Assembly: GCF_023343835.1 (NCBI RefSeq)
Contig: NC_064438.1
Coordinates: 14,117,077 to 14,181,076, forward strand
DNA length: 64,000 nucleotides
Origin: Lagopus muta
Lineage: Eukaryota > Chordata > Aves > Galliformes > Phasianidae
Direction of reading: 5' to 3'
Under the pieces are notes generated by a model. The model did no database searches. It saw only the letters and a list, made by a program, of their open reading frames with translations, and was not told the origin of the DNA. This document shows positions 48,425 through 61,300 of the stretch, piece after piece (within the stretch, counting starts at the first letter, position 1; each line of letters starts with the position of its first letter). A program made the translations under genes and the position numbers.

Positions 48425-49738
48425 TAATCCATAAAGTTGGAGCCTACGTGACAGTACTGCAGCATCAGTTCCTAGCAAAGAAAAGCACATGTGGTGGAAG
48501 CATTTGTACTCAAGTGTGCACATGTATTTGAAAGAGCATACTTTGCTCTGAAATATGCATAGTTTTCAATAGTTTTCTATAATAAAATTCACCAGTTTGT
48601 TCACTGACAAACTAAGGGTCTGAATTCTTGAAATAACTCCTCTGTGGATAAGAAAGAGGAATCCAGAACAATATTTTCAGCAAGGTTTTCATATTTAAAA
48701 AAATGTGTAAAATAAGAAGTAACAGAGTAAGATCAAATATGAAAGGTTTGGGAGTGTTTTTAAGTTCTGAAGTGCAGGTTCCTTCTTTTAACCATGCTCT
48801 TAAAAAAAAAAACTGAAAAAGGGAAGGGAGTGGAATTTGTATGGACCAGTGTCTCATATTGGAAGCACACAATCTCTAGAGACATTTCCAAAGCTACTGG
48901 ATCTTCAGATAAAGGAATGAGCAAGTGAGACATGGAGTAATATTGTTGAAAGTGAATAATGGCTCTTTTTATTACGTATTTACTCAGACTGATAATTTCT
49001 CTTGTCCCAATCCCTTGTTGTTGCTGTGTTGCCTTTAAGTGTTGTAATACTTAAGATCTGCAGAGTACTAGGAAAGAAAAACTGGGAAGGTGCTGGCATG
49101 CTTGGTGACTTGTAGAGGTGACTTGTAGAGGAGGGAATGTTTGCAGGCAGGACTTGACAACTGATGGCATGTCTGCTGGAGAAAATTCTTGGGATACTTG
49201 GTCTGCATTTTACTAAGCTGGCAAGAGAGCTGGAATGACGGTGGCTATGATAAATATCAATAAGAAGAGGGACAAATAAGGTGTATTTTTCTGTTGTTTG
49301 TTTTTCTATCCCTCTAGAATGGCTTTTAGATCAGCATGGCTCTGGTACCAGGGAATGGAGCATACTCTTACATGTAGGGAATTCATGGCACGTGTCAGTC
49401 CAGTCTGTGGTAGAATAAACACAGAACAGGCTGAAAGTCGGTGATTTGCAGGCTCAAATAGGCCATTGCCAATCAGTGATCTTACAGCAATTAAGTAATC
49501 ATGTTTCTTGGAGAAACTGTCTTTTTAACACTGCTGTGATACTGTACTCTGCAAAATGAGCGTTGTTGAATTTCATACTGTCTTCCCTCCTCTGTTTAAG
49601 ACTGGCCCATGTTGGCTGCAGATTGTTTTTGAAGGGTCACTGTAGATAGACTTAATTTGCATGAACTTTACTCTCTTCTATTGATTTTGGAGAAACTTTG
49701 TGGGTGTTGGTTTCTTTAAATCTTGATTACTGTTGCAG

Positions 49739-49892
49739 AAAGACGGTCTGCCTTTTCTTCCTCTCTTTCCTTTCATGGCGTGGTTATGACATTCGTTCCA
49801 CCACTTGAGGAAAAAGCAGTGTACTCTGACCTGATACAGACATACAGGCCTGCAAACCAGAAAGTCATTAAACTAATTTGTCTTTTTGCAAA
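49739..49892 (+). CDS. Very tentative candidate exon (unrecognised)
   Basis: A pyrimidine-containing acceptor (TCTTGATTACTGTTGCAG) precedes an open segment reading RRSAFSSSLSFHGVVMTFVP and then PLEEKAVYSDLIQTYRP. The only donor giving the right phase for the candidate exon at 50943 is weak (GTTAGA at 49893). It may equally be chance: the open frame simply continues to a stop at 49933. No family is recognised. Confidence 0.12.
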
Positions 49893-50942
49893 GTTAGAAT
49901 TGGGCTCAGGCTGGTTCAGAAATAGTAACTGCTAGCTTTTGCTATTTGGCCTATAAGTGATTTTGTATTTACCCTTGTCCCCTCTGCAGTAGTATATGAC
50001 TTTATTGATGATTAATCTAATTGAGAGTGGCTTTGTGGTTGATTTCAGTAGCTCAGGCTGGTGGAAAGACAAGATTTACCTGTGAGTTGTTCCTTAGGGC
50101 TTTGTTTTTAATGCTTGTTCAGTAGGCAGGGCTTCATGTCTGCAAAGATATACTTGAGAACATGCAGAAGACAAAAATAAATTCTCATTGCTGCTTTGTG
50201 AACATCAGTGTTTGAGTTCCTTTTTATTCATTCAGAATTAACTACTGTTTCTTTTTTATTTTTAACTGGTCCATTCCACCTGTCAGTTAGTGGTAGATCT
50301 AGAGGAACTATAGGCAAAACGGTCCTGGAGAGAGAGCTGAAGTTTGCCATCTAAACTCAGAGTGCTCAAGCTGGCCTGGTGCTTCTACAAGTTTGTTCTG
50401 TGAGTGCTCAAAACCTACTTAACGAGGCCGGTCAGACATACCTATTCAGGTATGTAGTCATTCTCTCACTAGAACCTGTGCTTTTCAGAAGTACTTTGAT
50501 AAGCCCCCTCCTGACAGAATGAATTCAGTAAAAAATATTTTAAATCAGCACTGTGTGTCAAGATAATTCCAATCTGTGTTTAAACAGGGGAGGGCAAGAT
50601 AAAGCCTGAAGTTTATTTTATGCAAACGCTGCCTGTGGAGAGGGAAGAACATTCTTTTAGTCTTCTGATTTTACAAGGATAATGAACACTAAGCAAGATC
50701 TACAGTGACTGCTGGCAGGACACCTAAGGAATGGCTAGGTTACTGTATGTAGTATAGACACACCTTTGCAGCAACACTGGTCTAGGCCCAAAGAAGGAGC
50801 AGTAGTCAACAGAAGCTTTTCAGCTGCTGGCAACAATCTTGCAAATCGACTCAAAAGTGTATGTTAAAAATGTGTATTTTGTCTACCTTTTATACTCTGT
50901 CTAACAGGTAAAATTTTGATATGGTATTAGTCTAATTTGCAG

Positions 50943-51057
50943 AAATGACACCATGTACAGTAATGAAGAATCCGAGCGCTTTGGATTTCAGCTAAGAGAA
51001 GAACTAGCAGCAAACCGTTTGAAGGAACAAGCAGAAGTTTCCATGCTGTACAGATGT
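50943..51057 (+). CDS. Candidate coding exon A of an unrecognised nested transcript
   Basis: It lies between an acceptor (TATTAGTCTAATTTGCAG) and a possible donor GTATGT at 51058. The open frame reads NDTMYSNEESERFGFQLREE, then LAANRLKEQAEVSMLYRC, a charged, helix-like composition unlike random intron. An in-frame ATG at 50953-50955 could be a start. The frame is open past the donor to TAA at 51115. A decayed copy lies at 52535-52720. I do not recognise the family. It could be a nested gene, an alternative MOB2 exon, or chance. Confidence 0.35.
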
Positions 51058-51997
51058 GTATGTGGGATTTCTGGAAAACTAGACTTAAACAAATGGAATG
51101 GAATTGACTTTTTTTAAGCTACAGCATCAAAGATGCTTATGTTTTGATTTACTGGGTAATAAGAAATAACTGTTCTGTTGTGTACTATGCAATAACTGGT
51201 AATGAGGATGATAGTTTGAAACGATGATTTCAATTAAGCTTGGTTTGTTTATACACTAAAAAAAGTAAACAGGATTTGGCAATAGAGGTACTGATGTATT
51301 TTGTTTCTAAGTTATTTGTGAAATGCTAGCAGGAATTTAAGAAACATCTGGCATTACAAGAAGCTGAATGAGTTCTGGCAGCATTTACAGTTGAAAGCTC
51401 TAAGTAGTGTTTTGAGTACTTCACTTTTCAGGGTAGATGCATCTCCTCTTTGCAGCCCATTTTCAAGGGACCCTCTGAAAAAGACATTGATACAGCAGGT
51501 TTGTCAAAGGAGCATGCTTTACCATCTCGGCTGTATTTTATTTTATTTTTTTTGCCTAGAATATTTCCAAGGCTGCAGCAGAGGGAAGGAAATGTGACAC
51601 TCCCAGGTCCTGTGACTTCAGTTTAGATTTCTATCTAAGTTGTTAGTCAGGCTTTAAGTTTCTTATCATCACTTTACAGGTAATGTGATAACAATGAACA
51701 CATTTTTCACTAATAAATTTTCCGTGCTGCTCTGAGGCATTCCTCTCTAACAAGGGAAGTGAAAACCCTTACTAAAAACTATTTTGAAGTCACCTGTTTT
51801 GTTATCTCAAGAAAAATCTTTTTTTTTTAATATTCTGATTTTAAAAGCAACAACCTGCATCATTCTTATCAACTTATAAATCTGCAGTGCATTATCCTGT
51901 TGGATAAAAACACTCAGTCATTTTAATCCATGTGTTAAAGTTGATTTCCCTCTTCTGTGGACTGTTGCCTCTACACAAACGTTTTCTTTTTTTGCAG

Positions 51998-52110
51998 TCC
52001 CCAAGAAGGCATTTCTTTGAAAGATTACAGTATCTAAAGAAACAGTTTCTTTCAGAACGGAAATTACTTCAGGATTGGAATTCTGTTGAAGAGGAAGGCC
52101 ACTACTGGCA
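51998..52110 (+). CDS. Candidate coding exon B of an unrecognised nested transcript
   Basis: A strong acceptor (GTTTTCTTTTTTTGCAG) and donor GTAAGA at 52111 bound 113 bases open in the frame that follows exon A (phase 0 to phase 0). It reads SPRRHFFERLQYLKKQFLSE, then RKLLQDWNSVEEEGHYW, plus two bases. The composition suggests a charged amphipathic helix. This is the most exon-like unassigned segment in the intron. No family is recognised. Confidence 0.4.
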
Positions 52111-52534
52111 GTAAGAATCCAAGATACTAATTCATTTCTTCTTGACTTTTAGATGAGTTATGCTTCAGTTTCTAAATTTAAAGCCACATTCTGCATGTCA
52201 TGTAAGAACACTACCTGTGTATGGGGTGCAATTCATTAGAATGTGAGATTTTAGTGAGATCTGAGACCTTTACAAAGTGGAAACACTTCTATTGTCTTTT
52301 GCGTTGCTGCCCTGAATGAGAAGCTGCCCAGAGCTGTGTAGCTACTTAAGCTTACCAAGTTAGAAATGGTATTCGTCATAACAGCCTTGGGAGGTGAATA
52401 TTGTGTTTTCCAGGTGTGCAGTGAGAGATGGAATGTGGTGTGCTTTTGGTTTCTTTGTGGGGAGGTGTCAGCTTTGATTTCAAAAATTAGGAATATAAAC
52501 TGTAGGGAATATTTCCAAAGGAACATCATACGGA

Positions 52535-52720
52535 CCCAAGCAAATGAAGAATCCAAACACTTTTGGATTTCAGCTAAGTAGAAATTTAATGGTAAACCAT
52601 TTGAAGGAACCAGCTGAAATTTTGGTGCTGTACAGGTATCTGTGGGTTTTCTAGAAAATTAGACTTGTACAAACAGACTGAACTTGGCTTTTTTAATGCT
52701 GTACTGTCAAAAATGCTTAC
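52535..52720 (+). pseudogene. Decayed duplicate of candidate exon A region
   Basis: The block aligns by eye with about 50960-51140 (shared words AATGAAGAATCC, TTTGGATTTCAGCTAAG, TTTGAAGGAAC, GCTGTACAG, TAGACTT, AATGCTTA), at roughly three quarters identity. An extra T in CACTTTTGG relative to CGCTTTGG shifts the frame, and a stop follows soon after, so it cannot encode the same peptide. Confidence 0.65.
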
Positions 52721-53023
52721 AGACAAGCAAATGAAGATGATACATGTTTACATGCAGGATGTTGCTGCTTATATCACTAGCATCGTTCTGGAAGTTTAAT
52801 GAGAATGAGAGGAAGTGGAGGACTTCCTGCATTAGTTTCTGTGGCTGTGTGAAGGGCTCTGTAAGCTGCAGCTGCGTTACGCAACTGCTAGAAGTTATGT
52901 GAGGCTGGGATAAGTCTCACGAGATGTGAACTAATATACCTCTGTGCTGCATGCATCATGCTGAAATTTTTATTAACCTGGAAGTCAGAAGAGCAGTGAT
53001 GATGGCTAAATGTGCTATTTACC

Positions 53024-53046
53024 TTTTTTTTTTTTTTTTTTTTTTT
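53024..53046. repeat. Poly(T) run, 23 bases
   Basis: An uninterrupted T run, seen directly. Confidence 0.9.
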
Positions 53047-55336
53047 GCATGAAATACATTGCTTTCCCATGAAATGTATTTGTGCTGAACTATGTCCTTT
53101 AATCGCCATTTTGGGAAAAGCTTCTTATGTAAGCTAACTACAAGAATGAGAGTAAAAGGTCTGTGTCTGGCAGAAAAAAGGGATTAATAAGACCCTTTAA
53201 CAAACTGGTGATCCACATGCCTTCAGGTGTCTTGGCAAGAAAGGGATAAATACCAAGTTGAAAAGCACTTGCTTTCTTTGGGATAAGCTTGGGATGTATT
53301 TGGTGTGGTAGAGAGAAGCTGTACTGCTTGCCGTCCTTGAAACACACAAACTACTCGCATGCATTTGCTTTCTCCAGGTTTGGGCACTACATTTAATGCT
53401 GTGCTAAGTCAGACCTCCTGAATAAGGCTTGTGTTTGAGTCAGGTATTTACAAACTGAATTGGTGAAATGTTAGTGAACAGTGTTAATCTCTTCAGTGTT
53501 TGCTTTTCACAACGTTACAGTGGTTTTAGTGAATATTTCAGTTTACTCAGCTTAGTGTTACTAATTTCTTTGTGAACTTGTAACTTTACATGACTCTTAT
53601 TCAATAAGGTATGGAACCTGGATGAACTTCACTATGGGGCTGACGGATGATTGTGATTCTGATATGCTAAACATATAAGTAGAAACAAGGAACATTTCTG
53701 TTCTGCTTTTGTAGAGCTGTGCTTTTGTGTGATGCACGGACAAGAGGAAGTGTCTGCAGGTTTTGAAAAGTGCTTTTTTATGTATGTGGATGAGAAGTAT
53801 TGCTATGTAGATCTGAGAGAGCTTCTCAGAAACCGTACAGCATGCCAGATTTAGCTGCCTGGCTTCTTTCCTTGGTTTTGTTTTGAGTAATCATAGTAGT
53901 CAGTCACATAACTTAGAATCAAATATTCCCTAATAATATTAGGAAAAATAACCAAAAAAAAGAGTGAAAATTGCTTGCTTCTTTGGATATTTTATTCACC
54001 AACTTCAAATCATCTCATTTTCCTGTCATTGTATTCCTCTGAGGTGTGGTTATCCTGGATTAAGCTGGGTGAAGCAGAACAGTATGGGTTGCTGGGAAGC
54101 CAGCAAGGGGAGCGTGTTTACTCTGTATACCAGCAGTGTTTAACATTGCATGTACCACGATAACTGGGAAGCAGTCCTCTCCTTTCTGTACAGAATATGC
54201 TGGATTAGGTCACTCTCCTTTAAGGATATAATGCTGATGTTGACAATTAGTCGGACATAGCTGATTTTATGATGAGATAATGATTGTGTTTAATGTATTG
54301 TAATAAAAAAAAGTAAGTTAGACTAATGATGAGGCTGGCAGTTACGCTACAAATGCTCATTCATTATTATGAAACATAAAATCTAGCAGGGAAAGTGGAA
54401 TTTGTGGAGTCCAGCTGCTTTCTTTGTGTAATTCTGTAGATAATGGAGGAACTAATTAATATAAATGTGCTTTCAAAAGAATGCTCAGATTTCCAGGTGC
54501 CTAAAAAGTCTGGACATGAGTTTTTCCATATTTACTATAGCCTGCATATTGACTTCTCTTTTTTTCTTCTGTTGATGTCTTTCTTAACTGTTTTATGCAG
54601 AGAACCAAAATACACATTTCCTCGTATTTAAGGTTCTCATTCAGGGCTTGACCCTTCTCTTCAGACTGTATCAGGTAGGATGACTAAGTTGGGTATCAGT
54701 TCTTTGGCTGGCTCTTAGCTTTCAGTTGTTTTAGCTGTGGAAGCATGGAAGTTCAAAACAAGTGTGCCAGTTCAGTCGCATATTATAATTCTTCTCTAGC
54801 ACTTTGTGAAGACAATGTTCTAGAATGCTGGTTGCCTTAGGCTTCAGAAAACAAGATGTGTAAGGTGAGGTGGAGTAAATCTGCAAAATAGGAAGGTAAA
54901 TGTTTTCTTTCCATGTGTTCATACATCTACAGTGAGTTTTAAAATTTCCATAACTTTTATTGTTATTTCTCTTTATTGTACCAGTACTACTTTCCAAGAA
55001 GGGAGCTGAAACTACTGTTTAATATTTACTCTAGAGAGTTTTCTTTAGTAACCCGCACACTGGTAGAGTATTTTAAACTCTAATATTGTGAGCAAGGGTC
55101 TGTTCTCTCCTTGACTTGTTATGCTGAAGTGGCATTTGGTTCACATCTTCATCTTTTTTTAGATGAGAGCTGCAGGCACAATAAGCATAACTGCACTTTG
55201 TGTGAAATCTGAGGCAAGGCCTGTCAGGATACTGGCTACAAAATCGTTTGATGTCTCCAGTTATTAAATATATGAAAAGTATGTTGGGAAATGTACAGAA
55301 AGACCAGTCAGTGAGTCATGTAATCTGTCTTTGCAG

Positions 55337-55392
55337 TTCACACTTCCAGCCTGACTTCTATTTAAACAGTGGCCTGCATGGATTAAAGGTTG
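55337..55392 (+). CDS. Candidate coding exon C of an unrecognised nested transcript
   Basis: The acceptor TAATCTGTCTTTGCAG is followed by T, which completes the CA- codon left by exon B (His), then SHFQPDFYLNSGLHGLKV to a possible donor GTATGT at 55393 (or GTTGGT at 55389). The phase match supports it, but the segment is only 56 bases, so chance is a real alternative. Confidence 0.22.
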
Positions 55393-58300
55393 GTATGTAT
55401 TGCTGTCAGAGTGCATCATTACAGCAAACTGATTTATTTTGTTCTATGCCCTTGGTCAGTACGGGTTGTAATTTGTATGAAAGCTGGAGATGAATATATT
55501 TCTTTCTTTTTGTTATTGTAGCGTGAAATGGGCATTAATTTTTTGTGACTCTTGGCTTTTTTTTTTTCAGAGTTCTTGTGCTCTAAGTGAATTGTATGCC
55601 CAGAATGTGCTGCTTGTAATAGTACTGTTTGCACGTGGCGCTCTCTGCAGCCTAGCAGTGCGAGTTCAACCTCCTTGTTAGGAAGTTTTGATCTTGTAAC
55701 TATTTGTGATGGAAACAATACGCTGACAAGGCAATGCAGAATATGCTTCTGTTCATGAACAGCTCTTTCCTGTGGTTCCTTGGAAGGGTCTTGGGAATTT
55801 AATGTATTTTTATTCCTTGTAGATTTGAAAATGACAGGTTATTTACTGCTAGCCCTTTCATATGATAGGCCCTTTTTCATGTGTGTAGGACTAAGTAGTT
55901 CAGCAGGCATAACATCTCCCATGTGAGGAAACTAGGAATGTAGCAGTTGAACAGGGAATAAAGCATGGTGAAGCTGACAAGCAGAAAGATACTGCTGCAG
56001 TAACAAAGCAAGGGGACAGCACTTGGGCCTTCTGGATAAAGGATCTAGCTGGGATGCTTCTGGATTCTAAGGAAAATTGCTAAGAACGTTCTTTATTCAC
56101 TGCAATGTCACCAGTATTGATTTGAACTAGTTAGGTCCTGAAATAGCCTGACTTCAATGCAATGGTTGATGCTGCAAGTAACTCAAACAAGGCGTTTAGT
56201 GTGCAAATGTGAGCACAGCTAAAGGCGTGCAGGGAGCAAAAAGAGTTGAATCAGTGAAAAACTGAAGTTTGAGTAACCTTTCTGATGGGTTTACGTGGGA
56301 GTTGGGTAACTGGCTTTGAAACTATTTTGTTAGATTACATGCATAGACTGAAGCTTTGATTTCGTGATGCAAAATTAACAAAGCTTATTTTAAACAAGGG
56401 ATTTTCACATGTGAAGTGAAAGCAGTCAGTATTGGCATGCTATTCAAATTTTACCATGTCAGTGCTAGTACCCAGGCTTTTGACCTCCATCTGTGCACAG
56501 TTTTTGTTGCCATTGATTTTTTTGGTCCTGTGAACTATAAAATCTAAGATAAGTTTTTATGCTTCAAAGACTGTTTGAAGTAGGGTGCACTGTGTTTGTG
56601 TGTATGTTGTTGCTTATTAAAAAGGCTTTGTAGTTTCACCTTACAGACTACAGTCTGGGAAGGTAAGGGAAATTGCTTCACTTTATGTACTGCTGGTGTA
56701 TATCTGATCTCTCCTATTGCTTTGTAAAAATGTATTCATAAACATAAAAATTTGTTCTACTCTATCTGGGCCTTTTTTTAAGAGCCAGCAATAGTGGAAA
56801 AAGTATAGGGGGCTTTAGGGAGGCTGCAAACATCTTCCTTGCAGCTAAGGATTGCCTTTATATATGAAGAGGGGCAGTGAGGATCTGCTTTGAACAACCT
56901 GAAATATTATTTTCTTTAAAACAGCAAGTCTGCCCTTCCCACTGAAGCATTTCCTGAAGTACAAGGTCATACAGTGCTGGAGCTAGCATAGCTGAGAGAA
57001 CAGGAAGACTAAAATATTGTTATACAAAATAAGCACTTATTTTAATGTGCAGGGGTTGTTTAACATTCACTTTAAGAAACAGAGTTGAAGGGTACTGTGC
57101 AGTAAGGGGTCAGGCCTCTCCTCCTGGCCAGGTGAGTTATGAACTCCTCTGTGCTTTCTGGATGAGCTGGCTGCTGAGCTGTGCTCCTCTGTGGGTCAGG
57201 GCACTGTAGTGAGGCCAGCAGCATGGGATGATGGCAAGGAAAGGAGGCAGTGTGCAGCTGTGGGAACTGATACACCGTGTCCTCACACTGACTTTGAAAA
57301 TCTCAGCTGAAGATTTTGGGATGAGACACAGGCATTCTGTGGGCTTTGGGTCTTCAGAAAACAGGCAGGCTTCTCAAGTGACACCACCTGTCAGGAGGGT
57401 CATGCTTACATCTTTCCTAGCGACTTTGAGTTCAGCCAGTCTGTGTTCCAAGCAAACGCATCACTCAGCCAAATTAATTTTATGTTGCGTAAAGTTCTTC
57501 ACAATCAGATTTTGTTCTGTATTTCTATCCTTAAGTTAAATAGTTCTCAGGATGTTGTAAATGTCTAAATCCCAAAATGGGGCATGTAGCATATAATATA
57601 TATCATATCCATGTGATATGTTCTTAAGTATCTTGGTTTACTACTCAAAGATCTTGTGACACTGTCACAATTAGTATATTGCAGATGACCAAAGAAAATC
57701 TTCAAATATTCCAGGGTTATTTTTCAATAACTGAACTTGAGTGATTTTAATTTGCTTTCATGCTGTTCACTGAAATCATGAGGTACATGTGCAGTGCCTT
57801 ACATCTGTACAAGCTGACATGGTATTATAGTATAGTTGATTTTTAAATCTATTGGTTGCCTTCATGTCCCTCATGGGGAAGAAGCAGCAAGAAAGAGAAT
57901 GAAAAGTAGAGCTTGAGTAGTGTAGAGGCTGACAGAGAAGGCAGAAAAACAAGGTATGTATGAATATGAAGCAGAAAACTCAAGTGGTTTTAAAGTTGCT
58001 ACGGGTTATGTGTGCAGCTCTTGTTCAGTAGAGGGCAGTGCTGGTTCACTTTCCTTTGAAGTTCAGAAGCTGCAGTTACAGGCAAATTACGGTTATGCTG
58101 CGTTGTTCTAAATATTGACTTTAGGAATGGCTGAAAGTAGACCTTAAATTTAAAGTTGGTTGCTAATAGGAGACTGGAAAGGGACAGGGATAGCTTTCGG
58201 TATACCTGCGTCTGGCTAGAGTCAACACAGTGCAAGGTTTAAATTCTCTGAGCAGTTTGTTCTTAATGGCAGGACTGCAGCGTTTTTCTGCTGTCAGCCC

Positions 58301-61300
58301 ATCAGCTGGGGAACTACAGCAGATCTGCCTGTGACTGTGCTCTTGCTGGAAGAACTAAGTCCAAAGCCAGACAGCATGGTGAAAGGAAGACTTGCTCCAG
58401 GCTGCTGCATCTGCTGGTTCAGTACTGCGTGACTGTGATATGACACAAACTTAAAACAGCTCTTCATTTTATTAATAATCTCTCCCTGCTTGTTTTTCTA
58501 CTGCAGCAGAATGCATTTAAAAGTCTATCTTCCTGTGTGACTGATGACAAAATAAATATTAAACATATTAATTCCTTTATTCCTCTGCAGCTTATTGGTA
58601 CACATTGCTGCACACACATCGTCCACAAGGAGGAGCTTTTTTCTGCCGCTGAGAATGTTTCCCTTTTTAACTAATAAGCAGCAGGATGAATAGACTTATG
58701 GAATCTTGCAAAGCCAAATATAAAGTGACCACTTCATTGCTTTTCAATAAAGTGGGCAGGCTTAGAAAAAAATGCAGCAGAATCAACAGATATTTTGGAC
58801 TTCTTAATGTCTCTGAAAATAATGTTGTAAAAGAGCATAGGAAGGACAGGGAAAAAATAGCTCATTACTTATTTATTCTTTTGGAATTATTCCTTCTTTC
58901 CAAACTGATTTCAAAAGTAGGCAGAACTAGATGGGGTGGAAAAAAAGCACTGGTAAAAAGCTTGCTAAATCTTCATTTACTGGGAGGAGTGTTTTTTAAA
59001 GCAGTCCTACCCTAACAGAAGAGGAGGAAACATTAGATAACAGCCATTCTGATAGATAAAAGAAAGACAGAAAACATTTTCCTTTCTTTTGGGCAGTTAT
59101 CTTTTGGGAAATGAGTAGTTATACCTCTTCTCTGGTAGAGAACCTTTTTTTGTTTGTTTTTCACTGCACTTGCACTGAAGTTGCACCTTGCTGAATTGTA
59201 GAAAGGTGCTAACTGTATTTCAGGCTCTGCTTCACTAATTAGCTGTATTGAGCTTTTAAGTTTTCTCACTGTTTTACACTGCCATCTTGTTGGAAATCCC
59301 CTGCTGTTAATTATTGCTGGAATGGAATTCATCATCTGCTCGTTGTGCTGCTGTTGGTAAGGTGATTCTGTATATTCATGCACTGGCACAGGCATGTGTG
59401 GACATGAGTTGCGCAGACAAACTGGAGAAGAACTTGGCTAATGAGGGAGAAGAAGCAGCAGAAAACCAAACCCCTGAGTGTCTCCTGTCCAGCTTTTCTG
59501 CCTGAAGCTAACCTTTTCTGATGATAACAGATGGGTGTACTTTCCCACATCTATGGCACAACTTGAAGAAGCAGTTCACTGAGTGTTTTCTACAATTATT
59601 TGTCAGCTTTCTTTAGTGAACTCATGTTACTCTCAGTGTATTTGAAACAAGGGAGTTGATTAGTGCTTTTTTTTTGGGCACTCAGTGTCTCAGTTGACAC
59701 TCTGCGCTTGATTTGAAGTTGTGTTTTTGAAGGCTGTGAAACATTTTTCTGATAGTAAATTATTTGTATTGTTTCTTTATGCCTCACGGATGTGCTGCTA
59801 GTAAGGGAGAGATCAGGAAAAATAGTTATTTTTCATTTTGTTGTTCAGGAGTTTCCCAGTGTTAACAAAGTAGGTTCCTGAAGAGCTTGGAACTGAAACT
59901 GTATCAGAAATCTTCTTTTTCCTTTTATAAATTGCTACCTGTGTCTGATAGCCCTTCTGTCTCTCAAATTTTAGATGCAGAAAATGGTATATGGCAAATG
60001 AAAACTTTCTTTTTAATGCCTAATTACAATGTGATAGGAAGCTCTCTGGATGCCACCTACTACTGACTCTAGGCTTTGCAGAGACCAGTGGCTGAAAATC
60101 TGTTTATAGTGTTTCTGGATCACACTGAATCTGCTGCAGATCCAAATTAAAACTCTGCTTTAAACGTGACACGTTTAGAACTATAGCTTTTCTTCTTTTT
60201 GTTCCACCTTATATTTTTTTTATGTATTTTTGACACACAGATTTGTTTAAATGCCAGTCTATTGCTTGCTGAGTAGATATATCTGTTGTTGTGGAAGATG
60301 TGGTAGGCAGTTTGGACAATTTTGTATTCTGCCCTACCCTGTAATGAAATGTTAGGTTAGATTTCTGAGCCACAACCTCAGAATAGAAATTTAACTTGTC
60401 TTGGAAGGGAGTGGGGGGTGAGGAAGAGAAGAGGTGACAGTGAGTTTGAAATCGTGGTGTGGTCCATTCCCCTTTGGCCCACCCTCCACCTCTGAACTTA
60501 TGGAGGCTGTGTTTAGGCAAGATTTTTTACCCTTCTCTCTGATTCTGCCTATGTGGATTTCCAGTTTTCAAGGACTCTGAATACTTCATCCTTCTGATTT
60601 CTCGTGCAAGCAGCAAATTCTGTTCTGAAAGTAATGGTGTCATCAATTAGTTAAAAATATTCTAGATGCAGTCGTTTGCATAATTCTTAAGTTTTGTAAC
60701 AGTGAATGGTTCTATGGCAGTCCACTTCAAACTACAATGTCGTCTGTATATTTGGAAAGAATTACTAATTTCTCACACAGACTTAACATAAACTGGGTGT
60801 TTTTGGCTGGGAGTTTCATGGTGACTGATGATAATGAAGCTAAGGATACTGGGGGTAAATTTACTGAAGAGTAATCTTTACATTTAGTGTTTCTTAGGCT
60901 GATACACTGTTGACAAAAATTCCCTGAGCAGACAGTTTGGAAACATTCCTCTGTTCGTAATAGAATACAGTTGTCTTGGAACAAAGATTTTCTTAGCACT
61001 TACTAGCCAAGCTCTATTTAAGCAAACTTTGGTATGAAGATATCAAAATAGCAACCCTAAAACATGATTCCACAGGATACACATGGAAGGGCACTAAGTG
61101 TAGCCTAACCAACTTTTGGGCTTGAATAAGCAGTCAGTGGTTATTTATTGTCCCTTTTTCTATAAGCCTGATATTCAGAATAAAATGCGAAAGAAATACA
61201 GCAGCCACCTATTTAGTTTCAAGTTGGTGTAAAAATCCCTCTGCAGCCTACAAAGAGAAGAGTGGTACAATAAGTTTTTAGAATAGTGGAAAATGTCATG

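Noticed and set aside
58686..59015. 109-residue + strand open frame
   Set aside because: It has a Lys/Leu-rich random-like composition, no acceptor or promoter context, and no family resemblance.
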